A program made the position numbers and the translations under genes. The notes under the pieces are model-generated. The model did no database searches. It had not been told where the DNA came from and was given only the letters and a program-made list of their open reading frames with translations. A stretch of 64,000 nt of DNA from Methylobacterium frigidaeris (lineage in GTDB: Bacteria; Pseudomonadota; Alphaproteobacteria; Rhizobiales; Beijerinckiaceae). Positions 1-9,500 of the stretch are shown one piece after another (position 1 is the stretch's first letter; each line of letters begins with the position of its first letter). The stretch covers positions 124,001 through 188,000 of the forward strand of contig NZ_BPQJ01000001.1 of assembly GCF_022179185.1 (NCBI RefSeq). The letters are read 5' to 3'.

Positions 1-686
1 CCCCAGCCGAGCACGGCGAGGCCGTTGACCATCGTGGTGTGCGAGTCGGTGCCGACGAGCGAATCCGGGTAGGCGACCTCGGAGCCCTCGAAGGGCTTCG
101 TCCAGACGGTCTGCGACAGGTACTCGAGGTTGACCTGGTGGCAGATGCCGGTGCCCGGGGGCACGACCGAGAAGTTGTCGAAGGCCGACTGGCCCCACTT
201 CAGGAAGGTGTAGCGCTCGCCGTTGCGCTCGTATTCCAGCGCCACGTTGTCGGCCAGGGCCTTCGGGGTGCCGAACTCGTCGACGATGACCGAGTGGTCG
301 ATGACGAGGTCGACCGGCACCAGCGGGTTGATCTTCTGCGGGTCGCCGCCGAGGGCCACCATGGCGTCGCGCATCGCCGCGAGATCGACCACCGCCGGCA
401 CGCCGGTGAAGTCCTGCATCAGCACGCGGGCCGGGCGGAAGGCGATCTCGACCTCGGTCTTGCCGCGGTTCTCCAGCCAGCCGACCACGGCCTCGATGTC
501 GGCCTTGCGGACCGAGCGATCGTCCTCGTAACGGAGCAGGTTCTCGAGCAGCACCTTCATCGAGAAGGGCAGGCGGCTCGCATCCGGCAGGCCGTTCTTC
601 TCGGCCTCGGGAATCGAATAGATGGTGTAGGTCTTAGCCCCGGCCTGGAGCGTCTGGCGGGCCTTGAAGCTGTCGATCGATGCCAC
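1..686 (-). CDS. acnA: Aconitate hydratase A (aconitase), N-terminal part, cut by the window edge
   Basis: Aconitase interconverts citrate and isocitrate in the TCA cycle using a [4Fe-4S] cluster in the cytoplasm. The reverse strand encodes about 228 residues beginning [13 protein letters not shown] and reaching [12 protein letters not shown], a hallmark of the IRP1/AcnA family. Upstream parts such as [20 protein letters not shown] are equally typical. I chose the GTG at 684-686 because GAGGA lies seven bases upstream and the family usually starts at this point. The cluster cysteines lie beyond the left edge. The gene is divergent from ccmA across 378 bases. Confidence 0.95.
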   Translation of the reverse strand, partial: MASIDSFKARQTLQAGAKTYTIYSIPEAEKNGLPDASRLPFSMKVLLENLLRYEDDRSVRKADIEAVVGWLENRGKTEVEIAFRPARVLMQDFTGVPAVVDLAAMRDAMVALGGDPQKINPLVPVDLVIDHSVIVDEFGTPKALADNVALEYERNGERYTFLKWGQSAFDNFSVVPPGTGICHQVNLEYLSQTVWTKPFEGSEVAYPDSLVGTDSHTTMVNGLAVLGW

Positions 687-1064
687 GGCGTGGTCCTCAC
701 GAGGGGTTGTCGAACACGGCACAGGCAGGACCTGCGCCACTACCAAGTGTTCGGCCGGATGCGCTGCGGATTCGGCCCTGCCTGACGCAGGGAAGACCCG
801 TGTGCCGCCCGCCCTCGCCTGACGGCGGGAATCGGACGGTGCGCGCGCCGCCCCGGGGGTGCCCGGACTGGGATGCGCGAAGGACGGTTTGGACGCCTCT
901 GAAGGTCGCGCGGCGCAGCCGGGGATGCGTATAGAACACTTCGAAACTGGCCGCTACGGGTCTGGTAGCCGCGCAATCGGTCATTCTCGCCGGGGCAGGC
1001 ATAGCGTAAACGCGGGCTATCCCCCCTCCCGTCTGCGGAGCCCCCTGCCCTTGGATCGCTCCCC
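687..1064. other. Divergent intergenic region between acnA and ccmA
   Basis: This 378-base stretch must hold the promoters of acnA (leftward) and ccmA (rightward). Its open frames are Arg/Pro/Gly-rich and look like chance frames in GC-rich DNA. I see no RNA gene, repeat or convincing operator. Confidence 0.4.
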
Positions 1065-1727
1065 TTGCGCCTGATCGCCGAGGACCTCGCCTGCCGGCGC
1101 TCCGGCCGACGCATCTTCGCCGGGCTCTCCTTCACCCTGGAGGCCGGCGAGGCACTGACCGTCACCGGCCGCAACGGGGTCGGCAAATCGTCGCTGCTCG
1201 CGATTCTCGCCGGGCGGCTGCGGCCGGAGGCCGGGCGCCTGATCGCGGAGAATGTCGGCGAGCGCACGATCCCCGAATGCCTCCACGTCGTCGGCCACCG
1301 CGACGGGCTGAAAGGCGCGCTCACGGCGCAAGAGAACCTGAGCTTCGCCCGCGACCTCCTGGGCGACGCCGACCTCGAACCCCGCGCGGCGCTGGCCCGC
1401 CTCGGCCTCGCCCACGCGGCGGGATTGCCGGTGGCCTACCTGTCCGCGGGCCAGCGCCGGCGGGTGGCGCTCGCCCGGCTGCTCGTCTGCCGTCGGCCGC
1501 TCTGGCTCCTCGACGAGCCGACCGCCGCCCTCGACGTCGCCTCGCAGGACGCGCTCGCCGGCCTGATGCGGGCGCATCTGAGTGACGGCGGCCTCGTCAT
1601 CGCGGCGACCCACCAGGCACTGGGCCTGGAGAGCGCGCGCGAACTCTCCGTCGAGGCGTTCCGCACCAGCCGGGCCGATCTCGCGGCCGATCCTTTCCAG
1701 GTTGATTCTTCGGCGGAGGCCGTCTGA
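1065..1727 (+). CDS. ccmA: Heme exporter ATP-binding protein CcmA
   Basis: CcmA is the ATPase of the CcmABCD complex, which frees holo-CcmE during cytochrome c maturation at the inner membrane. The 220-residue protein has the usual family length. It shows Walker A GRNGVGKS (about 35-42), the signature LSAGQ (126-130) and Walker B LWLLDEP (146-152). The start is the TTG at 1065; a TTG 14 bases earlier is in another frame and soon meets a stop. The last base is shared with the ATG of ccmB (overlap TGATG), implying translational coupling. Confidence 0.93.
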   Translation: MRLIAEDLACRRSGRRIFAGLSFTLEAGEALTVTGRNGVGKSSLLAILAGRLRPEAGRLIAENVGERTIPECLHVVGHRDGLKGALTAQENLSFARDLLGDADLEPRAALARLGLAHAAGLPVAYLSAGQRRRVALARLLVCRRPLWLLDEPTAALDVASQDALAGLMRAHLSDGGLVIAATHQALGLESARELSVEAFRTSRADLAADPFQVDSSAEAV

Positions 1728-2395
1728 TGGGCCGCGCCTTCCTGGCGGTGGTCGCCCGCGACCTGCGGCTGGCCGGCCGCATCGGCGGCTCCGGCGCGCT
1801 GTCCCTGGTGTTCTTCCTGATGATCGTCGCCCTATTGCCGTTTGGCCTCGGGCCCGACCTCAACCTGCTCGCCCGGATCGGGCCCGGCCTCCTGTGGATC
1901 GCCGCGGTGCTGGCGACCCTGATCGGCCTCGACCGCCTGTTCCAGGCCGACGAGGAGGACGGCTCCCTCGATCTCCTCTCCGGCGCCCCCGCGCCGCTCG
2001 AACTCCTGGTGCTGGCCAAGGTCACGGCGCACTGGCTCACCACCGGCCTGCCCCTGGCGATGGCGACGCCGCTGTTCGGGCTCCTCGTGGCGCTCAGCCC
2101 CACCGGCATGGCGGCGACGAGCCTGACGCTCCTCGTCGGCACCCCGGCGCTCACCTTCATCGGCGCCGTCGGCGCGGCGCTGACCGCCTCGATCCGCCGC
2201 GGCGGCCTGATCCTGGCGGTGGTGGTGCTGCCCCTGATGGTGCCGACCCTGATCTTCGGGGTCTCGGCGGCGGACGCGGCCTTGGGCGGCACGGTGCCGT
2301 TCACGACGCCGCTGGCCATCCTGGGAGCCCTGAGCCTCGCCGCGGGCGTCGTCGGCACGGTGGCGGCGGCGGCGGCGTTGCGGTCGGGGGAGTAG
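1727..2395 (+). CDS. ccmB: Heme exporter permease CcmB
   Basis: CcmB is the membrane partner of CcmA. The 222-residue protein is of normal family length and almost wholly hydrophobic, with about six membrane spans, for example around residues 25-42, 47-65, 95-118 and 125-148. The loop DRLFQADEEDGSLDLL between spans is characteristic of CcmB. It overlaps ccmA by one base. No ccmC or ccmD follows: the next gene, 33 bases on, is on the other strand, so the rest of the heme-handling genes must lie elsewhere. Confidence 0.93.
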   Translation: MGRAFLAVVARDLRLAGRIGGSGALSLVFFLMIVALLPFGLGPDLNLLARIGPGLLWIAAVLATLIGLDRLFQADEEDGSLDLLSGAPAPLELLVLAKVTAHWLTTGLPLAMATPLFGLLVALSPTGMAATSLTLLVGTPALTFIGAVGAALTASIRRGGLILAVVVLPLMVPTLIFGVSAADAALGGTVPFTTPLAILGALSLAAGVVGTVAAAAALRSGE

Positions 2396-2428
2396 GGCTT
2401 TTTCCGTCTCCCCCGACGGACGCGCCCG

Positions 2429-2809
2429 CTACATCCGGCCCCCGCCTACCGGCTCGGCGCAGAGCGCGCCCAGGGCCTCCACCAGGCGGTCGGGGTTGAG
2501 GGGCTTTCTCAGGATCGGCAGGTCCGGCCACATCAGCCGCATCGCGCGGGGCAGCACGCCGCCGGTGCAGATCAGGACCGGCACGCCCTTGCCGATCAGG
2601 CACTCGGCCGTGGGCGTCGCCTCGCCGTCGGCGAGGTTGAGGTCGAGGATCGCGACGTCGATCTCCTCGAGGTCGATCAGCGCCAGGGCCTCGCGGTTGG
2701 TGCGGGCCGGGCCGACGGCGTGGGCGTTCGAGCCGGTGACGATCTCGGTCAGCTCCAGGGCGACCAGCGCCTCGTCCTCGACGATCAGCACCCGTCGTCC
2801 GTCCAGCAT
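2429..2809 (-). CDS. Stand-alone response regulator receiver protein
   Basis: A 126-residue single-domain receiver. The acidic pair E11/D12 (VLIVEDEAL), the phospho-acceptor D56 (VAILDLNL), T82 (ICTGG) and K102 (ILRKPL) are all present, so it should be phosphorylatable. There is no output domain, as in many alphaproteobacterial single-domain regulators. I chose the ATG at 2809 because GGAG lies six bases before it and the receiver fold starts here; a longer frame reaching 2938 adds a non-homologous Arg-rich leader. No histidine kinase is adjacent. It converges on ccmB. Confidence 0.85.
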   Translation of the reverse strand: MLDGRRVLIVEDEALVALELTEIVTGSNAHAVGPARTNREALALIDLEEIDVAILDLNLADGEATPTAECLIGKGVPVLICTGGVLPRAMRLMWPDLPILRKPLNPDRLVEALGALCAEPVGGGRM

Positions 2810-3030
2810 CGCGATCTCCGTGGGTTCCGGGGCGGGCGAATCAGCATCCGCTCCAGGTCGCGGGGCGAGAGTGTGTCGGCAGCTCCGTTCGGTCAATCGC
2901 GCGAATGCGAGCGTGACGCTTAAACGCTCCTTAACCATGACGACAGCATCGTCAGCCTGGCCGTGAGCGGATGCGGCGCCCCCACGAGGGTGCGGTCCGG
3001 ACGGGCGGTACGAGGCGCGGAGAGGCGGCG

Positions 3031-3384
3031 ATGGGCGAGGCGGCGTTTGACATCTCGGGCCGGGAACGGAGCGGCCCGGATTTCGACCTGGTGCGGCGCC
3101 TGCTCCTCCCGCCGGGCTGGCTCGGTCCCCGGCCCTACCGGCTGCCTCCGCCCGACGAGGCGGAGTTCGAGGAGGTCGACGACCTCGTCGCCCAGCTCGA
3201 GGCCGAGAACAAGGTGATGAAGGCCGTGCTGCGCTCCGAGCGGGAGGCCGCGGCGGAGCTGCGCGCCCAGGTCGCGGCGCTCACGATCCAGCAGGCTGAA
3301 GGCGAGGACATGCAGGAGGACCTGCGCACCGACCGCGACCGCTGGGCCTCGCTGGTCGAACGCCTGCTGTTCGCGCCGCGCTGA
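3031..3384 (+). CDS. Hypothetical coiled-coil protein
   Basis: I do not recognise this 117-residue protein. The N-terminal part holds a Pro-rich segment (LLLPPGWLGPRPYRLPPP). Residues about 50-105 are a strongly charged heptad-like helix (VAQLEAENKVMKAVLRSERE and on) that should form a coiled coil. The start at 3031 is preceded by GAGAGG five bases upstream; an in-frame start at 2971 is possible but less good. It is cytoplasmic by appearance, with no signal or membrane span. It lies 56 bases before the reductase-like gene and may share its transcript. Confidence 0.6.
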   Translation: MGEAAFDISGRERSGPDFDLVRRLLLPPGWLGPRPYRLPPPDEAEFEEVDDLVAQLEAENKVMKAVLRSEREAAAELRAQVAALTIQQAEGEDMQEDLRTDRDRWASLVERLLFAPR

Positions 3385-3440
3385 CGGCGCGCGCTCCCCT
3401 CGCCCCGTCACACCGCCAGATCAGTCGCACGGAGACGGCC

Positions 3441-4421
3441 ATGAGCCCCCGCTGCTCGCTCGTCGTCAACGGCAAGCCCGTCCGTGTGGCGACCGGCGAC
3501 ACGCCCCTCGACGCCGCTTTGCCCCGGACGGTCGCCGCTGGCCGCGACGGCGTGATCCAGGATTCCGTGTTGCAGGAGGCCCTGCCGCGCCTGCGCAACA
3601 CCAGCCGCGCCCGGCCCCGCCTCGGCGATGGCGCCGCCACCCGGCCGGGACCGGCCCCCTCGCCCCTCGCGGTCCTGCGCACGGCCAAGCGGGCCGGCAC
3701 GCTGCTCTCCGCCACCCCGCTCTCGGGGGCGGTGATGGAGGTGGTGGTCACGGTCTCTCGCAGCCTCGACGTCGCTCCCGGCCAGGCCGTGGAGGTCGCC
3801 TTCGCGGGGCTGCCCGCCCGGCCCTACTGCCCGACCCAGCGCATCGACGGCAATACCGAGCTCAACGAGCTCGTCTTCCACCTGCGCCGCGACCGCGGGG
3901 CGCTGGGCCCCGCCCTCGGCGTGGCGGTGCATCCCGGCCACGCCGTGCGGATCAAGGGTCCCGCCGGCGGCACGCCGTACCGCCCCGGGCCCGGGCGCCT
4001 GATCCTGGTCTCGGCCGAGACCGGCTTCGCGCCGATCTGGGCGATCGCCCGCGCGGCGCGCCACCTCGAGACCGGCCGCGAGATGGTCGTGGTAGCCGGC
4101 GCCGCCGACGCCGACGACCTCTACATGCGCCCGGGCCTCGCCTGGCTGCGCGGCACCGGCGTGCAGCAGATCACGCTGGCGGCGAGCCGCGACCGCCGCG
4201 GCCAGTCGGATGTGCGCCACGGCCCCGTCACCGCCCACCTCCCGACCCTGCGCGGCAGCGACACCGTCCACGTCGCCGGCCCTCCGGACATCGTGCGGGC
4301 GGTCGAGCGGCTCTGCGACAGCGTCGGCGCCACCTGTGCCGCCCTGCCGTTCCTGCCGGCGCGCAGCCGCGCCCGGAGCCTCGTCACCCCGGGGGACACG
4401 GGCGCGCAGTTCGGGCTGTGA
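3441..4421 (+). CDS. FAD/NAD-binding oxidoreductase with degenerate ferredoxin-like N-terminus
   Basis: This 326-residue protein resembles phenol-hydroxylase or ferredoxin-NADP reductase-type electron transfer subunits. The middle has an FAD-binding barrel (about residues 90-180, with RPYCPTQ at the place of the RxYS motif). The C-terminal NAD-binding half has LILVSAETGFAPI and the terminal motif VHVAGPPDIV. The first 50 residues look like a 2Fe-2S ferredoxin fold (NGKPVRVATGDTPLDAAL) but the four cluster cysteines are absent. It may therefore pass electrons only from NAD(P)H through flavin. Partner and substrate are unknown. Confidence 0.75.
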   Translation: MSPRCSLVVNGKPVRVATGDTPLDAALPRTVAAGRDGVIQDSVLQEALPRLRNTSRARPRLGDGAATRPGPAPSPLAVLRTAKRAGTLLSATPLSGAVMEVVVTVSRSLDVAPGQAVEVAFAGLPARPYCPTQRIDGNTELNELVFHLRRDRGALGPALGVAVHPGHAVRIKGPAGGTPYRPGPGRLILVSAETGFAPIWAIARAARHLETGREMVVVAGAADADDLYMRPGLAWLRGTGVQQITLAASRDRRGQSDVRHGPVTAHLPTLRGSDTVHVAGPPDIVRAVERLCDSVGATCAALPFLPARSRARSLVTPGDTGAQFGL

Positions 4422-4430
4422 CGCGAGGAC

Positions 4431-5294
4431 TTAACGCAGGTCGGCGACCGGCACCGGGTAGGCGTGCGGCCGCCCGGCCAGCATCGCGTCGATAAGCCCT
4501 AGCACCTCTGTCTTCCCGACATTCGCCGCCTGCTCGAACGGCGTCCAGGTCTGGTGGAAAGCCAGGGCGGCGAAGACCGCGCGGTAGCGGGTGAGTTCGG
4601 CGTGGGTCAGCGGCACGCCGCGCACGAAGGCCTTGTGGGCCGAGATCGTCAACGCCTCGCGCGGATCTTTCGGGTTCAGCTCGAACTTCAGCGCGTCGCC
4701 GCAGAACACGATGCCGCGGGTCGAATCGTGCAGCACGGCGTGGCCGTCGAAATGGCCGGCGGTGCGATGGAGGGTCAGGCCTGGCAGGGGCTCCAGACCA
4801 TCGTCGTAGGGCCAGGAGACCTGGAGCGCGGCGCTCCAGGTGAAATCCGCCGCCGGCAGGCACAGTTCGGGATCGAACCGGTCCTGAAGCTGGGGCAGCG
4901 CGCCGTAGCTGTGGGGATGCGAGGCCGACAGGACCTTCATGCCGCCCAGGGCCTCGATGTGGTCGAGCGCCGCCTCGCTGAAGACCGGGCAGCCTTCGAA
5001 CCCCATGTTGCCGTCGGGCGTGACGATCAGGTAGGCGCTCGGCCCGATACCGGTGACCGGCTCGTTCCAGAACTTCCACACCCCCGGCTCGACCTCGGCC
5101 CAGTGGCACGGGAACGACCTCTGCGCCTCCGCCACGTCGCGGAAGCGCCAGCCGTCCTGCGGCACGACGTGGCGGGCGTCGAGGCACATCGGGCAGCTCG
5201 GCGGAGCCGCGAAGTGGCGCTGCCAGAAGCCGCAATTGTCGCAGACGAAGCTGGGAAGCTTGAGGGCGCCCGCGAAGGGCAGGTAACCAGGCAC
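4431..5294 (-). CDS. MBL-fold metallo-hydrolase-like protein with N-terminal zinc ribbon
   Basis: A 287-residue protein. Residues 18-37 form a rubredoxin-like zinc ribbon (CDNC and CPMC). The rest looks like a metallo-beta-lactamase fold: SASHPHSYGAL (about 124-134) at the place of HxHxDH, then TAGHFDGHAVLHD and FCGDALKFE. The usual Asp and His of HxHxDH are replaced by Tyr and Gly, so metal binding is likely altered. The start is a GTG at 5294; the open frame runs further upstream but codes for an Arg-rich non-conserved tail. The RBS is weak (AGG six bases upstream), so the start is uncertain. Substrate unknown. Confidence 0.7.
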   Translation of the reverse strand: MPGYLPFAGALKLPSFVCDNCGFWQRHFAAPPSCPMCLDARHVVPQDGWRFRDVAEAQRSFPCHWAEVEPGVWKFWNEPVTGIGPSAYLIVTPDGNMGFEGCPVFSEAALDHIEALGGMKVLSASHPHSYGALPQLQDRFDPELCLPAADFTWSAALQVSWPYDDGLEPLPGLTLHRTAGHFDGHAVLHDSTRGIVFCGDALKFELNPKDPREALTISAHKAFVRGVPLTHAELTRYRAVFAALAFHQTWTPFEQAANVGKTEVLGLIDAMLAGRPHAYPVPVADLR

Positions 5295-5373
5295 GCGAGA
5301 CCTATCGGGGCAGCCTTGAAGGGAAGTCCCGAGATAGGGCGCGCGCCTGGGGCGGCGACGGTGCCTCCGCGCG

Positions 5374-6405
5374 TCAGAACACCCGCGGCAGGAGCCGGCG
5401 ACGCCGCCGGCCGAGATGGCGCGCCGCGCCCGCGCCGATGGCGAGCGCCGCCGCACCGCCGACGCAGAGCGCCGCGAGGCCGGCGACGAGAACGTCGCGT
5501 TGGCGGTCGGTGAAGAACTCGCTGCGGGTCGGCGTCGTCTTGTCGGCGAAGCGCCCGTCGATGGCCGCCGGCCCCGGCGCGGGCTCGAACAGGTTGCCGG
5601 GCTTGTCGGGGGCCGCCGCGCCGATCTGCGCGTCCCAGCCGCGGGCCATGAACCGGTCGGCGAGGGCCGGCGACGCCACCTGCATCAGCCCCATCTGCAC
5701 CGTCGAGCGGCCGACCCAGATGTCCCGGCGCCGATTGTGGGCCGCGAACAGGATCGCGTCGGCGCAGAGCCGGGGATCGAAGACCGGGGCCGGGATGTCC
5801 TGCTCGGCGCCGGTGCGGGTCCGGGCCCAGCCGAATTGCGGCGTGTTGACTGCCGGCAGGTAGACCACCGTCAGGTTGATATCGACGCCCTCGTGCAGCA
5901 ATTCCGAGCGCAGGCCGTCGGTGAAGCCGGTCACCGCGTGCTTGGCGGCGCAGTAGGGCACCTGCAACGGCATCGACCGCAGCCCCAGGCCGGAACTCAC
6001 CTGCACGATCGTGCCGCGGTTGCGCGGCCGCATGTGGCGGAGCGCAGCGAGCGTACCCCAGACCTGGCTCAGATAGGTGGTCTCCGTGACCCGCCGCCAT
6101 TCCTCGGGCGTGATCTCCGGGATAGGCGCCACGATCGACGACATTGCGTTGTTGACCCAGGTATCGATCGGCCCGAGCTCGGCCTCGAACCGGTCGGCGG
6201 CGGCGTTCACCGCCGCGACGTCGGCCATGTCGGCCGAGATCGCCAGAACCGCGCCGCCGTGCCGGCGCAAAGCGGCCTCCGCATCGCGCAGGCGCCCCTC
6301 GTCGCGGGCGACGATGCCGACCGACCAGCCGTCCCTGGCGAAGGCGTGGGCGGTCGCCAGACCGATCCCCGCCGTGCCGCCCGTCACCACCGCCACCCGC
6401 GCCAC
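5374..6405 (-). CDS. Short-chain dehydrogenase/reductase with C-terminal membrane segment
   Basis: A 343-residue SDR-family NAD(P)-dependent oxidoreductase. The cofactor motif TGGTAGIG is at residues 8-15, the NNA motif at 85-87, and the catalytic Ser138, Tyr151 and Lys155 (YCAAK) are present. Unlike the usual 250-residue SDR, it has a C-terminal extension: a linker after about 250, then a hydrophobic stretch (about 305-327, VLVAGLAALCVGGAAALAIG) and an Arg-rich tail, suggesting membrane anchoring. Similar proteins occur widely in Hyphomicrobiales without an assigned substrate. It lies downstream of the RND pump but behind a terminator. Confidence 0.82.
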   Translation of the reverse strand: MARVAVVTGGTAGIGLATAHAFARDGWSVGIVARDEGRLRDAEAALRRHGGAVLAISADMADVAAVNAAADRFEAELGPIDTWVNNAMSSIVAPIPEITPEEWRRVTETTYLSQVWGTLAALRHMRPRNRGTIVQVSSGLGLRSMPLQVPYCAAKHAVTGFTDGLRSELLHEGVDINLTVVYLPAVNTPQFGWARTRTGAEQDIPAPVFDPRLCADAILFAAHNRRRDIWVGRSTVQMGLMQVASPALADRFMARGWDAQIGAAAPDKPGNLFEPAPGPAAIDGRFADKTTPTRSEFFTDRQRDVLVAGLAALCVGGAAALAIGAGAARHLGRRRRRLLPRVF

Positions 6406-6494
6406 GCGCGCCTCCCATCCCCGTGGAAACAGCCGGGCAATGCGGAGAGTGGCCGGCCGGTTCGGGTGCGGCGGTGACGCACCGTGACGGAAAA

Positions 6495-6526
6495 CGCCCC
6501 CGGACGGTGCCGTCCGGGGGCGCTGG
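6495..6526 (-). terminator. Rho-independent terminator of the RND efflux operon
   Basis: A perfect 13-bp stem (CGCCCCCGGACGG paired with its complement, two-base loop) at 6495-6522. On the minus strand it is followed by TTTT at 6491-6494. It sits about 30 bases beyond the stop of the RND permease gene, so it ends that transcript before the SDR gene. Confidence 0.85.
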
Positions 6527-6553
6527 AGGAGATCGGGGGGGGGCAGGCTGTCG

Positions 6554-9500
6554 TTACCGTGCCGGCTCGGGCTCGCCGTGATGGTCGTCCACCCCGCGCC
6601 AGCGGTTGATCCGGATCAGGATGTTGCGGATCACCACGTAGAAGACCGGGGTCAGGAACAGGCCGAAGATCGTGGCCCCGAGCATCCCGAACAGCACCGC
6701 CGTGCCGAGCGCCTGGCGCATCTCGGCGCCCGGACCGGTCGCGAAGGCGAGCGGCACCACGCCGAGGATGAACGCGAAGGCGGTCATCAGAATCGGCCGC
6801 AGGCGCAGGCGGCAGGCCTCGACGGCCGCCGCGACCGGCCCGCGGCGCTCGCTCTCCTCGATCTGGTGGGCGAACTCGACGATCAGGATCGCGTTCTTGG
6901 CGGCGAGACCGATGAGAACGATGAGGCCGATCTGGGTCAGGATGTTGTTGTCCTGAGCCCGGAACTGCACGCCGGCCAGCGCGGCGAGCACGCCGGTCGG
7001 CACCACCAGCAGGATCGAGAGCGGCAGCGCCCAGGATTCGTACTGGGCCGCGAGCACCAGGAAGACCAGCAGCACGCCGAGTGCGAAGACGTAGATCGCC
7101 GTGTTGCCGACCGCCTTCTCCTGGAACGCGATCTCCGTCCACTCGAAGCTCATGCCGTCGGGCAGGGTCTGGCGGGCGAGCTTCTCCATCGCGTCGAGGG
7201 ACTGGCCCGAGGAGATGCCCGGCCGCGAATCGCCCTGCACCGGGATCGAGTAGTACAGGTTGTAGCGCTGGACGATCTGCGGCCCGGAAATGTCGCGGAT
7301 GTTGGCCAGCGTTCCCATCGGCACCAGGGCGCCGGTGGAGGAGCGCACCTTGAGCCGCTCGATGTCCTCCTTCTCCATCCGGTACTTGGCGTCGGCCTGG
7401 GCCCGGACCTGGTAGATGCGCCCGAAGGTGTTGAAGTCGTTGACGTAGGCGCCGCCGAGATTGACCTGGAGGGTCGAGAAGACGTTGGCGAGCGGCACGT
7501 TCAGCATCCGCGCGACGGTGCGGTCGATGTCGAGGTAGATCTGCGGCGTGTCGTTGCCGAAGGTGGTGAACACGCGGGTGAGCGCCGGGTCGCGGTTGGC
7601 CGCGCCGATCAGGTCGCCGGAGACCTGGAGCAGGCGGGCGATATCCGCGCCCTCGCGGCTCTGCACCTGCATCTTGAAGCCGCCGGCATTGCCGAGGCCC
7701 CGCACCGGCGGCGGCGGGATCGCGATGATCCTGGCTTCCTGCATCGGCGCGGTCTTGGCGAGCACGTCCTGCAGGATCTTGCCCGCGGTGCGTCCCTTGG
7801 CGAGGCGCTCGGCGAAGGGCTTGAGCGGCAGGAACATCACCGCGCCGTTGGTGGTGTTGGTGAAGGTCGCGCCGTCGAAGCCGGCGATGACCACGGTGTT
7901 GCCGACGCCGTCGATGTCGAGGGAGCGGCGCGACACCTCCTGCACCACTGCGGTCGTGCGCTCCAGCGCAGAGCCCGGCGGCAGCTGCACCACCACCAGC
8001 AGATAGCCCTGGTCCTGGAGCGGGATGAAGCCCGTCGGCGTGGTGCGCACAAGGTGCAGCACGCCGTAGATCACCCCGGCATAGAGCAGCAGCATCGCCA
8101 GCAGCGGCACCAGCCGCCCGGTGAGGAAGCGGATCGTCGCGGCGTAACCGTTCGCCGTCGCGTCGAAGGCGCGGTTGAAGGTGTTGGCCGCCCAGGCACC
8201 GAACCGGGCCAGGAAGAAGCGCGGCTGGTGATGCTCGGAATGGGGCTTCAGCAGCAGCTTGCAGAGCGCCGGCGACAGCGTCAGCGAGTTGAACATCGAG
8301 ATGATGGTCGAGGCCGCGATGGTGAGCGCGAACTGCCGGTAGAACTGGCCCGAGATGCCCGGGATGAAGGCGGTCGGGATGAACACCGCCGACAGCACCA
8401 GCGCGATCGCCACCACCGCGCCGCCGACCTCGTCCATGGTCTTGTGGGCCGCCTCGCCGGGCGAGAGCCCCTCGGCCATGTTGCGCTCGACGTTCTCCAC
8501 CACCACGATCGCGTCGTCGACGACGATGCCGATGGCGAGCACGAGGCCGAACAGCGTCAGGTTGTTGAGCGAGAAGCCGAGCAGCGCCATCACCGCGAAG
8601 GTGCCGACGAGCGAGACCGGAATCGCGATGATCGGGATCATCGCGGTGCGCCAGCTCTGCAGGAAGACCAGGATCACCACCACGACGAGAACCACCGCCT
8701 CGCCGAGAGTCTTGTAGACCTCGTGTACCGACTCGGCGATGAACTCGGTCGGGTTGTACGCGATCTTGTACTCGAGGCCGGGCGGGAAGTCCTTGGCGAG
8801 CGTCTTCATCAGCGCCTGGACCTGCTCCGCCGCCTCGAGGGCGTTGGTGCCGGGGCGCTGGAAGATGCCGACGCCGATCGCCGGCTGGCCGTTGAGGAAC
8901 GACTTCGTCGTGTAGTCCTTCTGCCCGAGCTCGACCCGGGCGATGTCGGAGATCCGCACCAGGCGCCCCTCGGACGCCTTGACGATCACCTTGCGGAACT
9001 CGCTCGGGTCCTGGAACCGCCCTTGCGTCTGCACGGTCAGCTGGAAGGCCTGGTCAGCGGGCGCCGGCGGCGCGCCGAGCGCGCCCGACGCCACCTGGAC
9101 GTTCTGCTCTTGCAGCGCGTTGATCACGTCGGTGGTCGAGAGCTGGTAGGAGGCGAGCTTGTTCGGGTCGATCCACAGCCGCAGCGCGTATTCCGATCCG
9201 CCGAACACCGTGATGTCGCCGACGCCGTTGAGCCGCAACAGCGGATCGCGCAGGCGGAGGTAGATGTAGTTGGCGAGGTAGTTCTGGTCGAAGGTGCCGT
9301 CGGGCGACAGCACGTGCACGACCATCATCAGGTCGGGCGAGGACTTGCGGACCGTGACGCCGAGGTTTCGCACGTCGCCGGGCAGGCGCGGCTGGGCGAC
9401 CGAGAGCCGGTTCTGGACCAGCACGTTGGCGATGTCGAGGTTGGTGCCGAGCGCGAAGGTGACGGTCAGCTGCATGTTGCCGTCGTTGGTCGACAGCGAC

